Shown here one piece after another: positions 54,740 to 62,210 of a DNA stretch of 64,000 nucleotides. The translations under genes and the position numbers were made by a program. Source of the DNA: Flavobacterium panici (lineage in GTDB: Bacteria; Bacteroidota; Bacteroidia; Flavobacteriales; Flavobacteriaceae). The DNA lies in assembly GCF_903819335.1 (NCBI RefSeq), contig NZ_CAIJDE010000034.1, positions 124,001-188,000 of the forward strand, written 5' to 3'. Each line of letters starts with the position of its first letter. Positions within the stretch are counted from its first letter, which is position 1. The notes below the pieces were generated by a model. The model made no database searches and was not told the origin of the DNA. It was given only the letters and a program-made list of their open reading frames with translations.

Positions 54740-54850
54740 TTTTGTCATTTCGACTGAAAGGAGAAATCGCACTAGTAATTCGACATGCAAAATCGCCAAT
54801 CTTTGTAGAGCTTCGAGTGCGATTTCTCCTTTCAGTCGAAATGACAAACT
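54740..54850. repeat. Inverted-repeat element A, copy 2
   Basis: TTTGTCATTTCGAC followed by GAAAGGAGAAATCGCAC, mirrored by GTGCGATTTCTCCTTTC and GTCGAAATGACAAAC. It keeps the loop word TCGCCAATCTTTG of copy 1 although the inner arm changed on both sides together, which is what a folding constraint would give. Confidence 0.8.
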
Positions 54851-54875
54851 TTGAGTAGAAAAAGCTTATAAACAA

Positions 54876-54904
54876 AAAAAGACGATCATTTGATCGTCTT
54901 TTTT
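54876..54904 (-). terminator. Terminator of the tRNA-Asn pair
   Basis: A 13-bp perfect stem (AAAAAGACGATCA against TGATCGTCTTTTT) with a two-base loop, downstream of the minus-strand tRNAs. Confidence 0.85.
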
Positions 54905-54908
54905 TAAG

Positions 54909-54982
54909 CTCCCCCTCTTGGGCTCGAACCAAGGACCCTCTGATTAACAGTCAGATGCTCTAACCAACTGAGCTAAGGAGGA
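54909..54982 (-). tRNA. tRNA-Asn (anticodon GTT), copy 1
   Basis: 74 bases on the minus strand: acceptor TCCTCCT against AGGGGGA (one wobble), D-loop CAGTTGGTTAGAGCA, anticodon loop CTGTTAA (GTT), T-arm GGTTCGAGCCC, discriminator G. CCA is not encoded. Confidence 0.97.
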
Positions 54983-55020
54983 ATCACCTTAAAGGTAAAT
55001 ATGTTTGCTAAAAAAAGTTG

Positions 55021-55094
55021 CTCCCCCTCTTGGGCTCGAACCAAGGACCCTCTGATTAACAGTCAGATGCTCTAACCAACTGAGCTAAGGAGGA
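55021..55094 (-). tRNA. tRNA-Asn (anticodon GTT), copy 2
   Basis: 74 bases identical to copy 1, separated from it by 38 bp. Both read toward the shared terminator at 54876 and are probably one transcript. Confidence 0.97.
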
Positions 55095-55180
55095 AGTTGT
55101 TGCTCTTTTTAGCGAGTGCAAATATAATTGAATTTTTAGTTTCTCAAAAATATTTTAACTCTTTTTCTCAAAATATTTTT

Positions 55181-56521
55181 TTACTTGATAATTGCCTTAT
55201 AAATGTCGTTTCCGTTTGCGAACAAAAGCAGTGCTATAAGTAGTACAAAGCCAACCATTTGGGCGTTTTCAAGGAATTTATCGCTCGGTTTTTTACCGCT
55301 GATAATTTCATATAATAAAAACATCACATGTCCGCCATCAAGTGCCGGAATTGGCAATAAATTCATAACTCCAAGCATAATTGACAATAAAGCCGTGATT
55401 GACCAGAACGTTTCCCAGCTCCAAAAACTCGGAAAAATGTTGTAAATCGCTGCAAAACCACCCACTTGTTTGTAAGCTTTTGTTTCAGGATTAAAGATCA
55501 TTTTCAATTGTTTTCCGTAACCTACTAACTGATCTTTTCCTTTTTGAATTCCAACCGGAATAGATTCAAAGAAACTATATTCTCTCGTGCTTACTTTATA
55601 ATAACCTAATTTTTCTAAAGATTTAATGTCTAGACCACCTCTATAAACCCCCAATGTTCCATTTGGAGAAACCTTTAGATTTAAAGTAGTTTCTTTTAAG
55701 TCACGTAAAACAACAGCAGGAATTGTTTTTCCTTTGTTAGCTTCTAAAACAGCTTTTGCTTCATCAAAATATTTGATTTTTTTTCCGTTAAGAGAAAGAA
55801 TCAAATCTTTTTGTTTTAAGTTTTGATTAGGAGAATTTTCATCAACTTTTCCAATTGCAAAAGGAGTACGGATATTTATAAGTAATCCTTTTTCATATTT
55901 AGATAGCTGGTCAACAAAATCAGTTGGCATTTTAACTGTAAGCTGTTGCCCATTTCTTTCGATCAAAACTTGTTTTGCCATAATGACATTTATATTCATG
56001 TCGCTGTCAAAATTTTCTACTTTTTTTCCGTCAATCGAAATGATTTTATCTCCTGTTTTAAATCCTGCTTTTATCATAACTGGATTGTCAATTGCAACTC
56101 CATCTTTTAAATCAGCATTTGCAATATATGTATCGCCGTAAGCAAAAGCCATTCCTATATATATAATAAACGCCAGGATAAAGTTTACCGTAACACCGCC
56201 AAGCATAATAATTAAACGCTGCCAAGCCGGTTTAGAACGAAATTCCCACGGCTGCGGCGGAAGCGCCATTTGCTCCTTGTCCATACTCTCGTCGATCATA
56301 CCAGAGATTTTTACATAACCTCCAAGCGGTAACCATCCAATTCCGTATTCTGTTTCGCCAATTTTCTTTTTTAACAGCGAATATTTAACATCAAAAAATA
56401 AGTAAAATTTTTCAACTCTCGTTTTAAACAATTTGGCAGGAATAAAGTGCCCTAATTCGTGAAGAATAATAAGTAAAGATAAACTCAATAGAAATTGAGA
56501 GAGTTTGATAACTATATCCAT
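55181..56521 (-). CDS. rseP: RIP metalloprotease (site-2 protease)
   Basis: A 446-residue inner-membrane zinc protease that cuts transmembrane substrates such as anti-sigma factors. The zinc motif is HELGHF (H21, E22, H25) in the first helix, and the second ligand motif NLLPIPALDGGHV lies near residue 398. PDZ domains occupy about 115-300 (GFKTGDKIISIDGKKV is one). It has an exact TACTTTTG promoter box at 56550-56557 and is divergent from the peptide cassette. It could process the membrane anti-sigma factor at 22.9 kb, which is speculation. Confidence 0.95.
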   Translation of the reverse strand: MDIVIKLSQFLLSLSLLIILHELGHFIPAKLFKTRVEKFYLFFDVKYSLLKKKIGETEYGIGWLPLGGYVKISGMIDESMDKEQMALPPQPWEFRSKPAWQRLIIMLGGVTVNFILAFIIYIGMAFAYGDTYIANADLKDGVAIDNPVMIKAGFKTGDKIISIDGKKVENFDSDMNINVIMAKQVLIERNGQQLTVKMPTDFVDQLSKYEKGLLINIRTPFAIGKVDENSPNQNLKQKDLILSLNGKKIKYFDEAKAVLEANKGKTIPAVVLRDLKETTLNLKVSPNGTLGVYRGGLDIKSLEKLGYYKVSTREYSFFESIPVGIQKGKDQLVGYGKQLKMIFNPETKAYKQVGGFAAIYNIFPSFWSWETFWSITALLSIMLGVMNLLPIPALDGGHVMFLLYEIISGKKPSDKFLENAQMVGFVLLIALLLFANGNDIYKAIIK

Positions 56522-56862
56522 TTTGTATTTTTAGTTCGTATTTAACGCACAAAAGTAGCGTTTCTATTTTAATTTGAAAGCGCAATATAATACATAAGGT
56601 TTTAAATGTTTGTTAATTAATGACCTTACTTTTAAATTAAGCAAAACTTATCTTATGTCTGTATAATATTAGTAACTCATTCGTGAGGAATGTTACAAAT
56701 ACCCTATTTTAATATTTTAAAAACTTTTAGGAGCAATGCCTTAGAAGCTTCCGTTTTAATTTCATCATTATTGAAAAAGAACTCAATTCATAAAAAGTTA
56801 ACATAACCTGTTGAAGATTCTTAAAGTAATAAATGATTTATTAATTTTTTATACTGTAAACT
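56522..56862. other. Divergent intergenic region with rseP promoter and left cassette repeat
   Basis: It holds the rseP promoter box TACTTTTG (56550-56557, minus strand) and the left 21-bp direct repeat (56601-56621). The rest (56622-56862) is AT-rich. I see no exact TAnnTTTG box for the HTH gene and no gene. Confidence 0.55.
56601..56621 (+). repeat. Left 21-bp direct repeat flanking the peptide cassette
   Basis: The 21 bases that begin TTTAAATGTTTGTTAATTAA and end T are identical to 62091-62111. The two copies enclose exactly the peptide secretion cassette. Confidence 0.7.
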
Positions 56863-57183
56863 ATGTTTTTTATTAAGCAAATCGAAAGAATTAAAAGGAT
56901 GCATAAATTAATTATTGCTGAAAAAACAGGTACTCCAAGTGTTTTTGCAAAAAAGCTAAGTTTGAGCAGAAGCCAACTTTATAATGAGTTGGATATGATT
57001 AAAGAATTAGACGCTCCATTAAAATATTGTAAAAAGAGAGAAAGCTATTATTATGAAACCTCTTTTGAATTGATAGTAAACTTTTCGCTAAAAACTATTA
57101 AAGACGACGAATTAAAAGAAATTTTTGGAGGTTCAAACTTCCGTCCAATTTTATTAGACGGAACTCTGATAAGTTTGCTATAA
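56863..57183 (+). CDS. Small HTH protein, probable regulator of the peptide cassette
   Basis: A 106-residue protein whose first 60 residues are a winged-helix/HTH domain: QIERIKRMHKLIIAEKTGTP, then SVFAKKLSLSRSQLYNELDMIKE. The rest is short and basic. Similar small HTH proteins precede bacteriocin-type peptide genes in other Bacteroidota. It lies 65 bp before the first peptide gene, on the same strand, and probably regulates it. Confidence 0.75.
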   Translation: MFFIKQIERIKRMHKLIIAEKTGTPSVFAKKLSLSRSQLYNELDMIKELDAPLKYCKKRESYYYETSFELIVNFSLKTIKDDELKEIFGGSNFRPILLDGTLISLL

Positions 57184-57247
57184 CGAAAACGTTCTCGAGA
57201 AAATGATTTTGTTGAATTTATTAATTAACCATTTAAATTTTGAAATT

Positions 57248-57394
57248 ATGGAATTAGCATTAGTGAATTTCGAAGAATTGAATTTAGTTGAGCTTAATGC
57301 TCAGGAAGTACAAGAAGTTGAAGGAGGAGGATTGTTAATCTTTCCAATTACAGGTTTCATTTGTGGATACTTGTATGAGAGATATATGGCATAA
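57248..57394 (+). CDS. Double-glycine leader peptide 1
   Basis: A 48-residue peptide beginning MELALVNFEELNLVELNAQE. The leader (1-27) ends EVQEVEGG, the double-glycine cleavage site of C39 ABC transporters, and the mature part is GLLIFPITGFICGYLYERYM, 21 residues with one Cys. The ATG at 57248 is preferred over 57203 because the leader pattern starts there. It ends in the Gly/aromatic motif shared by the other peptides here. Signal or bacteriocin function is inferred. Confidence 0.8.
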   Translation: MELALVNFEELNLVELNAQEVQEVEGGGLLIFPITGFICGYLYERYMA

Positions 57395-57419
57395 ATTTTT
57401 AACTTAAAAACAAAGAAAT

Positions 57420-57569
57420 ATGAATTTAGAAGAATTAAGCTTAGTAGAGCTTACTTTAGATGAAAATCTGGAAGTAGAAGGGGGGATTATTGCACCAATG
57501 CTAGCTTTGGCTGGCGCAGCTTTCTACTTTGGCTGGGACTTAGGAAGAGAATACGCACGTAATCATTAA
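57420..57569 (+). CDS. Double-glycine leader peptide 2
   Basis: A 49-residue peptide. The leader MNLEELSLVELTLDENLEVEGG resembles that of peptide 1 (EELxLVEL) and ends at GG; the mature part has 27 residues, starts IIAPMLALAGAAFYFGW and ends with DLGREYARNH. Too short for automatic gene finding but clearly homologous to peptide 1, 25 bp away. Predicted to be exported by the C39 transporter downstream. Confidence 0.8.
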   Translation: MNLEELSLVELTLDENLEVEGGIIAPMLALAGAAFYFGWDLGREYARNH

Positions 57570-57580
57570 AATTAATCAAA

Positions 57581-57614
57581 TGAAGCAAGAGTTAAAAAAA
57601 GAACTCTTGCTTCA
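57581..57614 (+). terminator. Strong intra-operon hairpin after peptide 2
   Basis: A 13-bp perfect stem (TGAAGCAAGAGTT against AACTCTTGCTTCA) with an 8-base loop, followed by TTAAATAAAAC with no T-run. It could end part of the transcripts or protect the upstream peptide message. Confidence 0.55.
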
Positions 57615-57631
57615 TTAAATAAAACTATTTT

Positions 57632-57760
57632 ATGAAAACTATTTTATTTAAAATTGAAAAATTTGCAAGAGAGAAAAGAAATGAATTCATTACCGCCATA
57701 TTAATAATAGCAGCTATTGGTTTTTATTTGGGTTTTGTTTTCGGAAGATGTTATTATTAA
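57632..57760 (+). CDS. Tiny membrane peptide with GFYLGFVFGR motif
   Basis: A 42-residue peptide, MKTILFKIEKFAREKRNEF then one hydrophobic helix (ITAILIIAAIGFYLGFVFGR) and CYY. No double-glycine leader. A basic N-terminus with a hydrophobic C-terminal helix suggests an inner-membrane peptide, perhaps an immunity or accessory peptide. The FYLGFVFGR end matches the motif in the other peptides of the cassette. Confidence 0.65.
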   Translation: MKTILFKIEKFAREKRNEFITAILIIAAIGFYLGFVFGRCYY

Positions 57761-57811
57761 TTAATCTCAATTGAAAAATTAAAAATCCCGCAAGAATTAT
57801 TAGCAATTGAA

Positions 57812-58383
57812 ATGAAAGAGATCTCTATTGATTCAAAAAAAGTGCAATTTTATGGGATAGTAATAAGCATTCCTATTATTTTATTTTTTCTATTGATTTT
57901 ATACTTGACATGGAATGAACTTTTTGTTCAGAACTTGAAAGATATAAAAGCATCATTTCAGATTTTCGATAACAAAAAAGTAAATACTATTTTAATTTTA
58001 TTAATTCCTAATTTAATTATTTTCATTGCAATAGTTGTACATGAATTTATACATGGTTTTTTATGGCACTTTTTTCAAAAAAAGGATGGAAATCAGTAAA
58101 ATTTGGTTTTATAAAAAAGTACTTGATGCCCTTTGCAAATTGTACTGAACCTTTACAATCAAAAAAGATGTTAGTTATTGCACTTGCACCCTTTTTCATA
58201 TTAGGATTATTACCTTCAATTTACGGATTTCTCTATAATAATTTCATTTTTTTATTTATAGGCTTTTCTATGACTTTGGGAGCGATAGGAGACTTTATTT
58301 ATTCCTATCTAATATTTAAATTAGGATTAAATCATAAAATTTTAGATCATAAAAGTAAGGTTGGTTTTATGATTATTGATTAA
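57812..58383 (+). CDS. DUF3267-like membrane zincin, split by a -1 frameshift
   Basis: Two reading frames (57812-58099 and 58063-58383) together encode a DUF3267 membrane protein of about 190 residues: two N-terminal helices (VISIPIILFFLLILYL, ILILLIPNLIIFIAIV), the zinc motif VHEFIHGFLWHFF (H77, E78, H81), then YLMPFANCTEPLQSKKM and two more helices. The reading frames join at the heptamer A-AAA-AAG (58078-58084), a classic -1 slippery site in the right phase. It may be a programmed frameshift, a loss-of-function mutation, or a sequencing error in an A7 run. A processing or immunity role for the peptides is inferred from position. Confidence 0.6.
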
Positions 58384-58392
58384 ATAAATAAA

Positions 58393-58638
58393 ATGATAGA
58401 ACAACAAAGTAGAATATCCGTCCATAAAGGAAGTAGAGAACAAGCAATAATTTTAAAAGCATTGCTGGAAAGTTTCTCTATAATGGTTTTTGAAGATTCA
58501 TCATTAATGTCTGTTTTTAATCCATGGGGAGTTTTGATTGGAGATGTTAATTCCGTAAAACTAAAGGTTAAAGATGAAGACTATATTAAAGCAAAAAAAA
58601 TAATCGATGATTTTAATGCTGGTTTTTACTCGATGTAA
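58393..58638 (+). CDS. DUF2007-like small protein
   Basis: An 81-residue protein with an alpha/beta domain of about 70 residues: SRISVHKGSREQAIILKALLE, then SSLMSVFNPWGVLIGDV, then VKDEDYIKAKKIIDDF. This is the putative signal-transducing (DUF2007) pattern, also seen in PII-like small proteins. It follows the split DUF3267 gene by 9 bp in the cassette; its role there is unknown. Confidence 0.75.
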   Translation: MIEQQSRISVHKGSREQAIILKALLESFSIMVFEDSSLMSVFNPWGVLIGDVNSVKLKVKDEDYIKAKKIIDDFNAGFYSM

Positions 58639-58684
58639 TGAACATTTAACTCAAATTAAGAACCTTTAAATAATTCAATTTTTT

Positions 58685-58780
58685 ATGGATTCAAAATTCT
58701 TAAAATACATTAGACTAATAATATTCATATCTATAACCCTTTATTTATTGGGTCATTCCGTTGGCTATCTTTTTAAATAA
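58685..58780 (+). CDS. Very small membrane peptide
   Basis: A 31-residue frame, MDSKFLKYIRLIIFISITLY then LLGHSVGYLFK. It has a charged start, one hydrophobic helix and a YLLGHSVGYLF end that fits the Gly-spaced motif of the other cassette peptides. It is 21 bp before the HlyD gene. Coding status rests on the motif and position only. Confidence 0.5.
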   Translation: MDSKFLKYIRLIIFISITLYLLGHSVGYLFK

Positions 58781-58801
58781 TTTATGTTTTAACGTCAAAT
58801 A

Positions 58802-59944
58802 ATGAATTTCAGTTCAGATCCAATTAATACTCTCGAAAATCTTATTGCAAAAAATAAAACAAAGAGTTTTTCAATCTATTTGATTATAATTATTGCCATT
58901 CTGATTTTTTTTGGATTATTACCTGTAATCAAAATAGACATTAGTAGTCAGAGCCGTGGAATAATTCGAAGTAAAACAGACAATGTTCCTATTACAACAA
59001 TTGTTAGCGGAAAAGTTAATTGGATAGCTTTAAAGAATAATTCTTTTGTAAAAAAAGGCGATACACTTTTAAAAATTTCTAAAGAAAATCTTGAAAATGA
59101 TAAAAAAACTCAGGATACCTTATCTGTTTCTATTGTTGAATTATTAAAAGATATTTCAAATCTTTTGCAAAATAACACCACATATTTACTGACTTCTACA
59201 GCACGTGAAGATCTATTCAAATTCCAATCTGCAAAAAATGAACTGCAAAGCAAAATAGCACAAGCGCAAATAAACTATGATCGCAATAAGATCTTGTATG
59301 ATAAAGATATTATTGCAAAGGCAGATTTTGAAAAGTTTGATTATGAATTACGCTTAACAAAACAGGCGCTTCAAAGTTTAATTAGTCAACAAAAATCTAC
59401 ATGGGAAAACCAAAAAAGGGATTTAGAAGAGCGACTAAAAAATATCAATGGAACGGTTTCTAAAATTAATATTGAAGGGAATAATTATTTTGTTTTGGCT
59501 CCGATTTCCGGAACGATAGAAAACTTTTCAGGAATTCAAAAAGGTTCTTTTATAAATGTTTCTCAATCTATCGCAACTATTTCTTCTGCAGATCATCTTG
59601 TTGTAGAATGTAATGTTTCGCCAAGTGACATTGGTTTGATAAAGAAAAATCAAAAAGTAAAATTTCAGTTAGATGCCTTCAACTACAATCAATGGGGTTT
59701 GTTAGAAGGAAAAGTAATTGATATTGATCATAATATAACAATGCAAAGCGATCAGGCTTTTTTTAAAATTCGTTGTGCTTTAGATTCGCAAACCTTACAA
59801 CTAAAATCAGGTTACAAAACCAGTGTTTCAAAAGGCATGACCTTAACTACAAGATTCATAATTACCCGCAGAAGTTTATTCGATTTGTTATTTGATAAAA
59901 TTGACGATTGGTTAAACCCAAAACAAATATCAAATAAAAAATAA
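58802..59944 (+). CDS. HlyD-family membrane fusion protein
   Basis: A 380-residue periplasmic adaptor with one N-terminal transmembrane helix (about 22-42). A lipoyl-like segment (about 60-90: VSGKVNWIALKNNSFVKKGDTLLKI) is followed by a long coiled coil (about 95-225) and a beta-barrel domain (IAPISGTIENFSGIQKGSFI type). It couples the C39 ABC transporter to the outer membrane so that peptides leave the cell. It overlaps nothing and ends directly at the transporter start codon. Confidence 0.9.
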   Translation: MNFSSDPINTLENLIAKNKTKSFSIYLIIIIAILIFFGLLPVIKIDISSQSRGIIRSKTDNVPITTIVSGKVNWIALKNNSFVKKGDTLLKISKENLENDKKTQDTLSVSIVELLKDISNLLQNNTTYLLTSTAREDLFKFQSAKNELQSKIAQAQINYDRNKILYDKDIIAKADFEKFDYELRLTKQALQSLISQQKSTWENQKRDLEERLKNINGTVSKINIEGNNYFVLAPISGTIENFSGIQKGSFINVSQSIATISSADHLVVECNVSPSDIGLIKKNQKVKFQLDAFNYNQWGLLEGKVIDIDHNITMQSDQAFFKIRCALDSQTLQLKSGYKTSVSKGMTLTTRFIITRRSLFDLLFDKIDDWLNPKQISNKK

Positions 59945-62095
59945 ATGGCTTCAATAAATATAAAACAACATGATATTAAAGATTGTGGTGCTGCTTGTTT
60001 GGCTTCTATCGGAAATCATTTCAGAGTTAATCTGCCCATAGCAAGAATACGACAGTATGCCAATACAGATAAACGTGGTACAAATGTCTTGGGAATTGTT
60101 GAAGCGGCTGAGAAAATGGGTTTTACTGCCAAAGGCGTAAAAGGAGGTTTAGATTCTTTAGATAAAATTCCGCTTCCTGCTATTGCACATATTATTACAA
60201 AAGAGCAATTGCATCATTATGTTGTAGTTTATAAAGTAGAAAAATCTAAAATTACGGTGATGGATCCGGGTTTTGGTAAAACGGGAGTATATACTTTTGA
60301 AGATTTCCAAAAAATATGGTCAGGAGTATTAATACTTTTTGCTCCAAATGCGGATTTTAAAACTCTCAATGAGAAAACTTCTCCTATAAAGCGATTTTGG
60401 AATTTACTTCAGCCACACAAAACGATTTTAAGTCAAGCCTTGGTTGGGGCTGTATTGCATACGGTTTTAGGATTGGCAATGTCGATTTACATACAAAAAA
60501 TTACAGATTATGTTTTGGTTGATGGAAATAGAAATCTGCTCAATTTGTTAAGCATTTTTATGATGGCTATTGTTTTACTTCAGGCATATATTGGTTCACA
60601 GAAAAGCATCTTTGTGATGAAAACGGGACAGTTAATCGATGCTAAATTAATTCTTGGCTATTATAAACATTTATTGCATTTGCCTCAGCGTTTTTTTGAT
60701 ACGATGCAAATAGGAGAAATCACATCAAGAATAAATGATGCCGTAAAAATTCGTTCTTTTATAAATGAAGTGGCAATAGAAATGATTGTCAATGTTTTTA
60801 TTGTTATTTTTTCATTTATATTAATGTTTACCTATTACTGGAAATTGGCATTAGTTATTATTCTTGTAATTCCTTTTTATGCATTGATATATTTTCTTCT
60901 AAATAAATTCAACAAAAAAGTTGAACGGAACATTATGGAGAATGCTGCTGACTTGCAAACCCAATTAGTAGAAAGTATCACTCATATTAGAACTGTAAAA
61001 GAATTTGGAATTGAAGAGTTTTCAAACTTGAAAACCGAAAATAAATTCGTAAAATTGTTGTTTTCTACTTATAAATCTGGTCTAAATGGAATTTTTGCCA
61101 CAACTTCAACACAGTTTCTGGCTTCTCTATTTACCATAATTTTAATGTGGATTGGATCTGATTATGTAATAGACAGAGCTATTACTCCGGGAGAATTGTT
61201 TTCATTTTATGCTTTAATTGCATATTTCACTTCTCCTGTTGCTTCGTTGATTAATATGAATAAAACAGCACAAAATGCCCTGATTGCAGCAGACAGGCTT
61301 TTTGAAATCATGGATTTAGAAAGAGAAGAAACAGAAAACAAAATTGAATTGCAAAAGGAAAATTTAGGAGATGTAAAGTTTGAAAATGTTTCTTTTCGTT
61401 ATGGTTCTCGTGTAGAGGTTTTTAAAAACTTTAATGCAGTATTCAAAAAGAATGAAATGACTGCCATAGTTGGAGAAAGCGGCAGCGGAAAGACAACATT
61501 AATTTCATTACTCCAAAATTTGTATCCAATAAAAGAAGGCAAAATTTATATTGGAGAATATGATATTCAATTTATTCATTATCAAAGTTTACGGAAAGTC
61601 GTTGGAGTTATTCCGCAGCAACTTAATTTGTTTTCTGGAAATATTATTGAAAATATCGCTTTGGGGGATTCGTTTCCAAATATTCAACGAGTTTTAGATT
61701 TATCGAAACAGTTAGGGATAACTGATTTTTTAGAAAAGTTCCCAAATGGTTTTGAAACACAGATTGGTGAAAACGGAGCTATGCTTTCTGGAGGACAAAA
61801 ACAAAGAATTGCAATAGCAAGGGCATTATATAAAAATCCTGAAATTTTATTAATGGATGAAGCAACATCATCATTAGATACTAGTTCTGAAAAAATTGTA
61901 AAAGAAGTGATAGATAGTTTTAAATCACAAGGAAAAACTATAATCGTTATTGCACACCGATTAAGTACAATTGCAAACGCCGATACAATCTTAGTGATGA
62001 AAAATGGAGCAATTGTTGAATCTGGAAATCATTTGGACTTATTAGAACAAAAATCAGAATATTATAATTTGTGGAATAAACAGAATTTACTTTAA
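59945..62095 (+). CDS. C39 peptidase-containing ABC transporter
   Basis: A 716-residue bacteriocin-type exporter. The N-terminal C39 peptidase has catalytic C14 in DCGAACLAS, H91 in LHHYVVVYK and D107 in MDPGFG; it cuts double-glycine leaders. Residues about 160-450 are the six-helix membrane domain, and the nucleotide-binding domain has Walker A GESGSGKTT (510-518), signature LSGGQKQRIAIARAL and Walker B ILLMDEATSSLD. It pairs with the HlyD gene before it and the GG-leader peptides upstream. The last codons lie inside the right 21-bp direct repeat. Confidence 0.95.
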   Translation: MASINIKQHDIKDCGAACLASIGNHFRVNLPIARIRQYANTDKRGTNVLGIVEAAEKMGFTAKGVKGGLDSLDKIPLPAIAHIITKEQLHHYVVVYKVEKSKITVMDPGFGKTGVYTFEDFQKIWSGVLILFAPNADFKTLNEKTSPIKRFWNLLQPHKTILSQALVGAVLHTVLGLAMSIYIQKITDYVLVDGNRNLLNLLSIFMMAIVLLQAYIGSQKSIFVMKTGQLIDAKLILGYYKHLLHLPQRFFDTMQIGEITSRINDAVKIRSFINEVAIEMIVNVFIVIFSFILMFTYYWKLALVIILVIPFYALIYFLLNKFNKKVERNIMENAADLQTQLVESITHIRTVKEFGIEEFSNLKTENKFVKLLFSTYKSGLNGIFATTSTQFLASLFTIILMWIGSDYVIDRAITPGELFSFYALIAYFTSPVASLINMNKTAQNALIAADRLFEIMDLEREETENKIELQKENLGDVKFENVSFRYGSRVEVFKNFNAVFKKNEMTAIVGESGSGKTTLISLLQNLYPIKEGKIYIGEYDIQFIHYQSLRKVVGVIPQQLNLFSGNIIENIALGDSFPNIQRVLDLSKQLGITDFLEKFPNGFETQIGENGAMLSGGQKQRIAIARALYKNPEILLMDEATSSLDTSSEKIVKEVIDSFKSQGKTIIVIAHRLSTIANADTILVMKNGAIVESGNHLDLLEQKSEYYNLWNKQNLL

Positions 62096-62119
62096 ATGTT
62101 TGTTAATTAATAAACATTT
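62091..62119 (+). repeat. Right 21-bp direct repeat, part of a palindrome
   Basis: 62091-62111 repeats 56601-56621 exactly. Here it continues into AAACATTT, which pairs with AAATGTTT around TTAATTAA to make a 26-bp palindrome (62094-62119) with one mismatched pair. The left copy lacks the right arm. Confidence 0.7.
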
Positions 62120-62210
62120 CAATTTCTCGTTTTAACAAGATACAGTAACTTTACTTTTTAAACGGCTGTCAATATCTATTGGTAGTCCAAAACCATTAAA
62201 AGTTACAAAC

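Noticed and set aside
54537..54932. A long minus-strand open frame across the repeat region before the tRNAs
   Set aside because: It runs through inverted-repeat elements A' and B' and into a tRNA; the translation is low-complexity and has no domain.
54909..55094. The tRNA-Asn pair as an integration site of the conflict operon
   Set aside because: No partial tRNA copy or direct repeat was seen on the other side of the operon, and the XRE, TPR and repeat region intervene.
57203..57247. Longer start for double-glycine peptide 1
   Set aside because: The extra residues are not leader-like; the EELNLVEL leader pattern starts at ATG 57248, in parallel with peptide 2.
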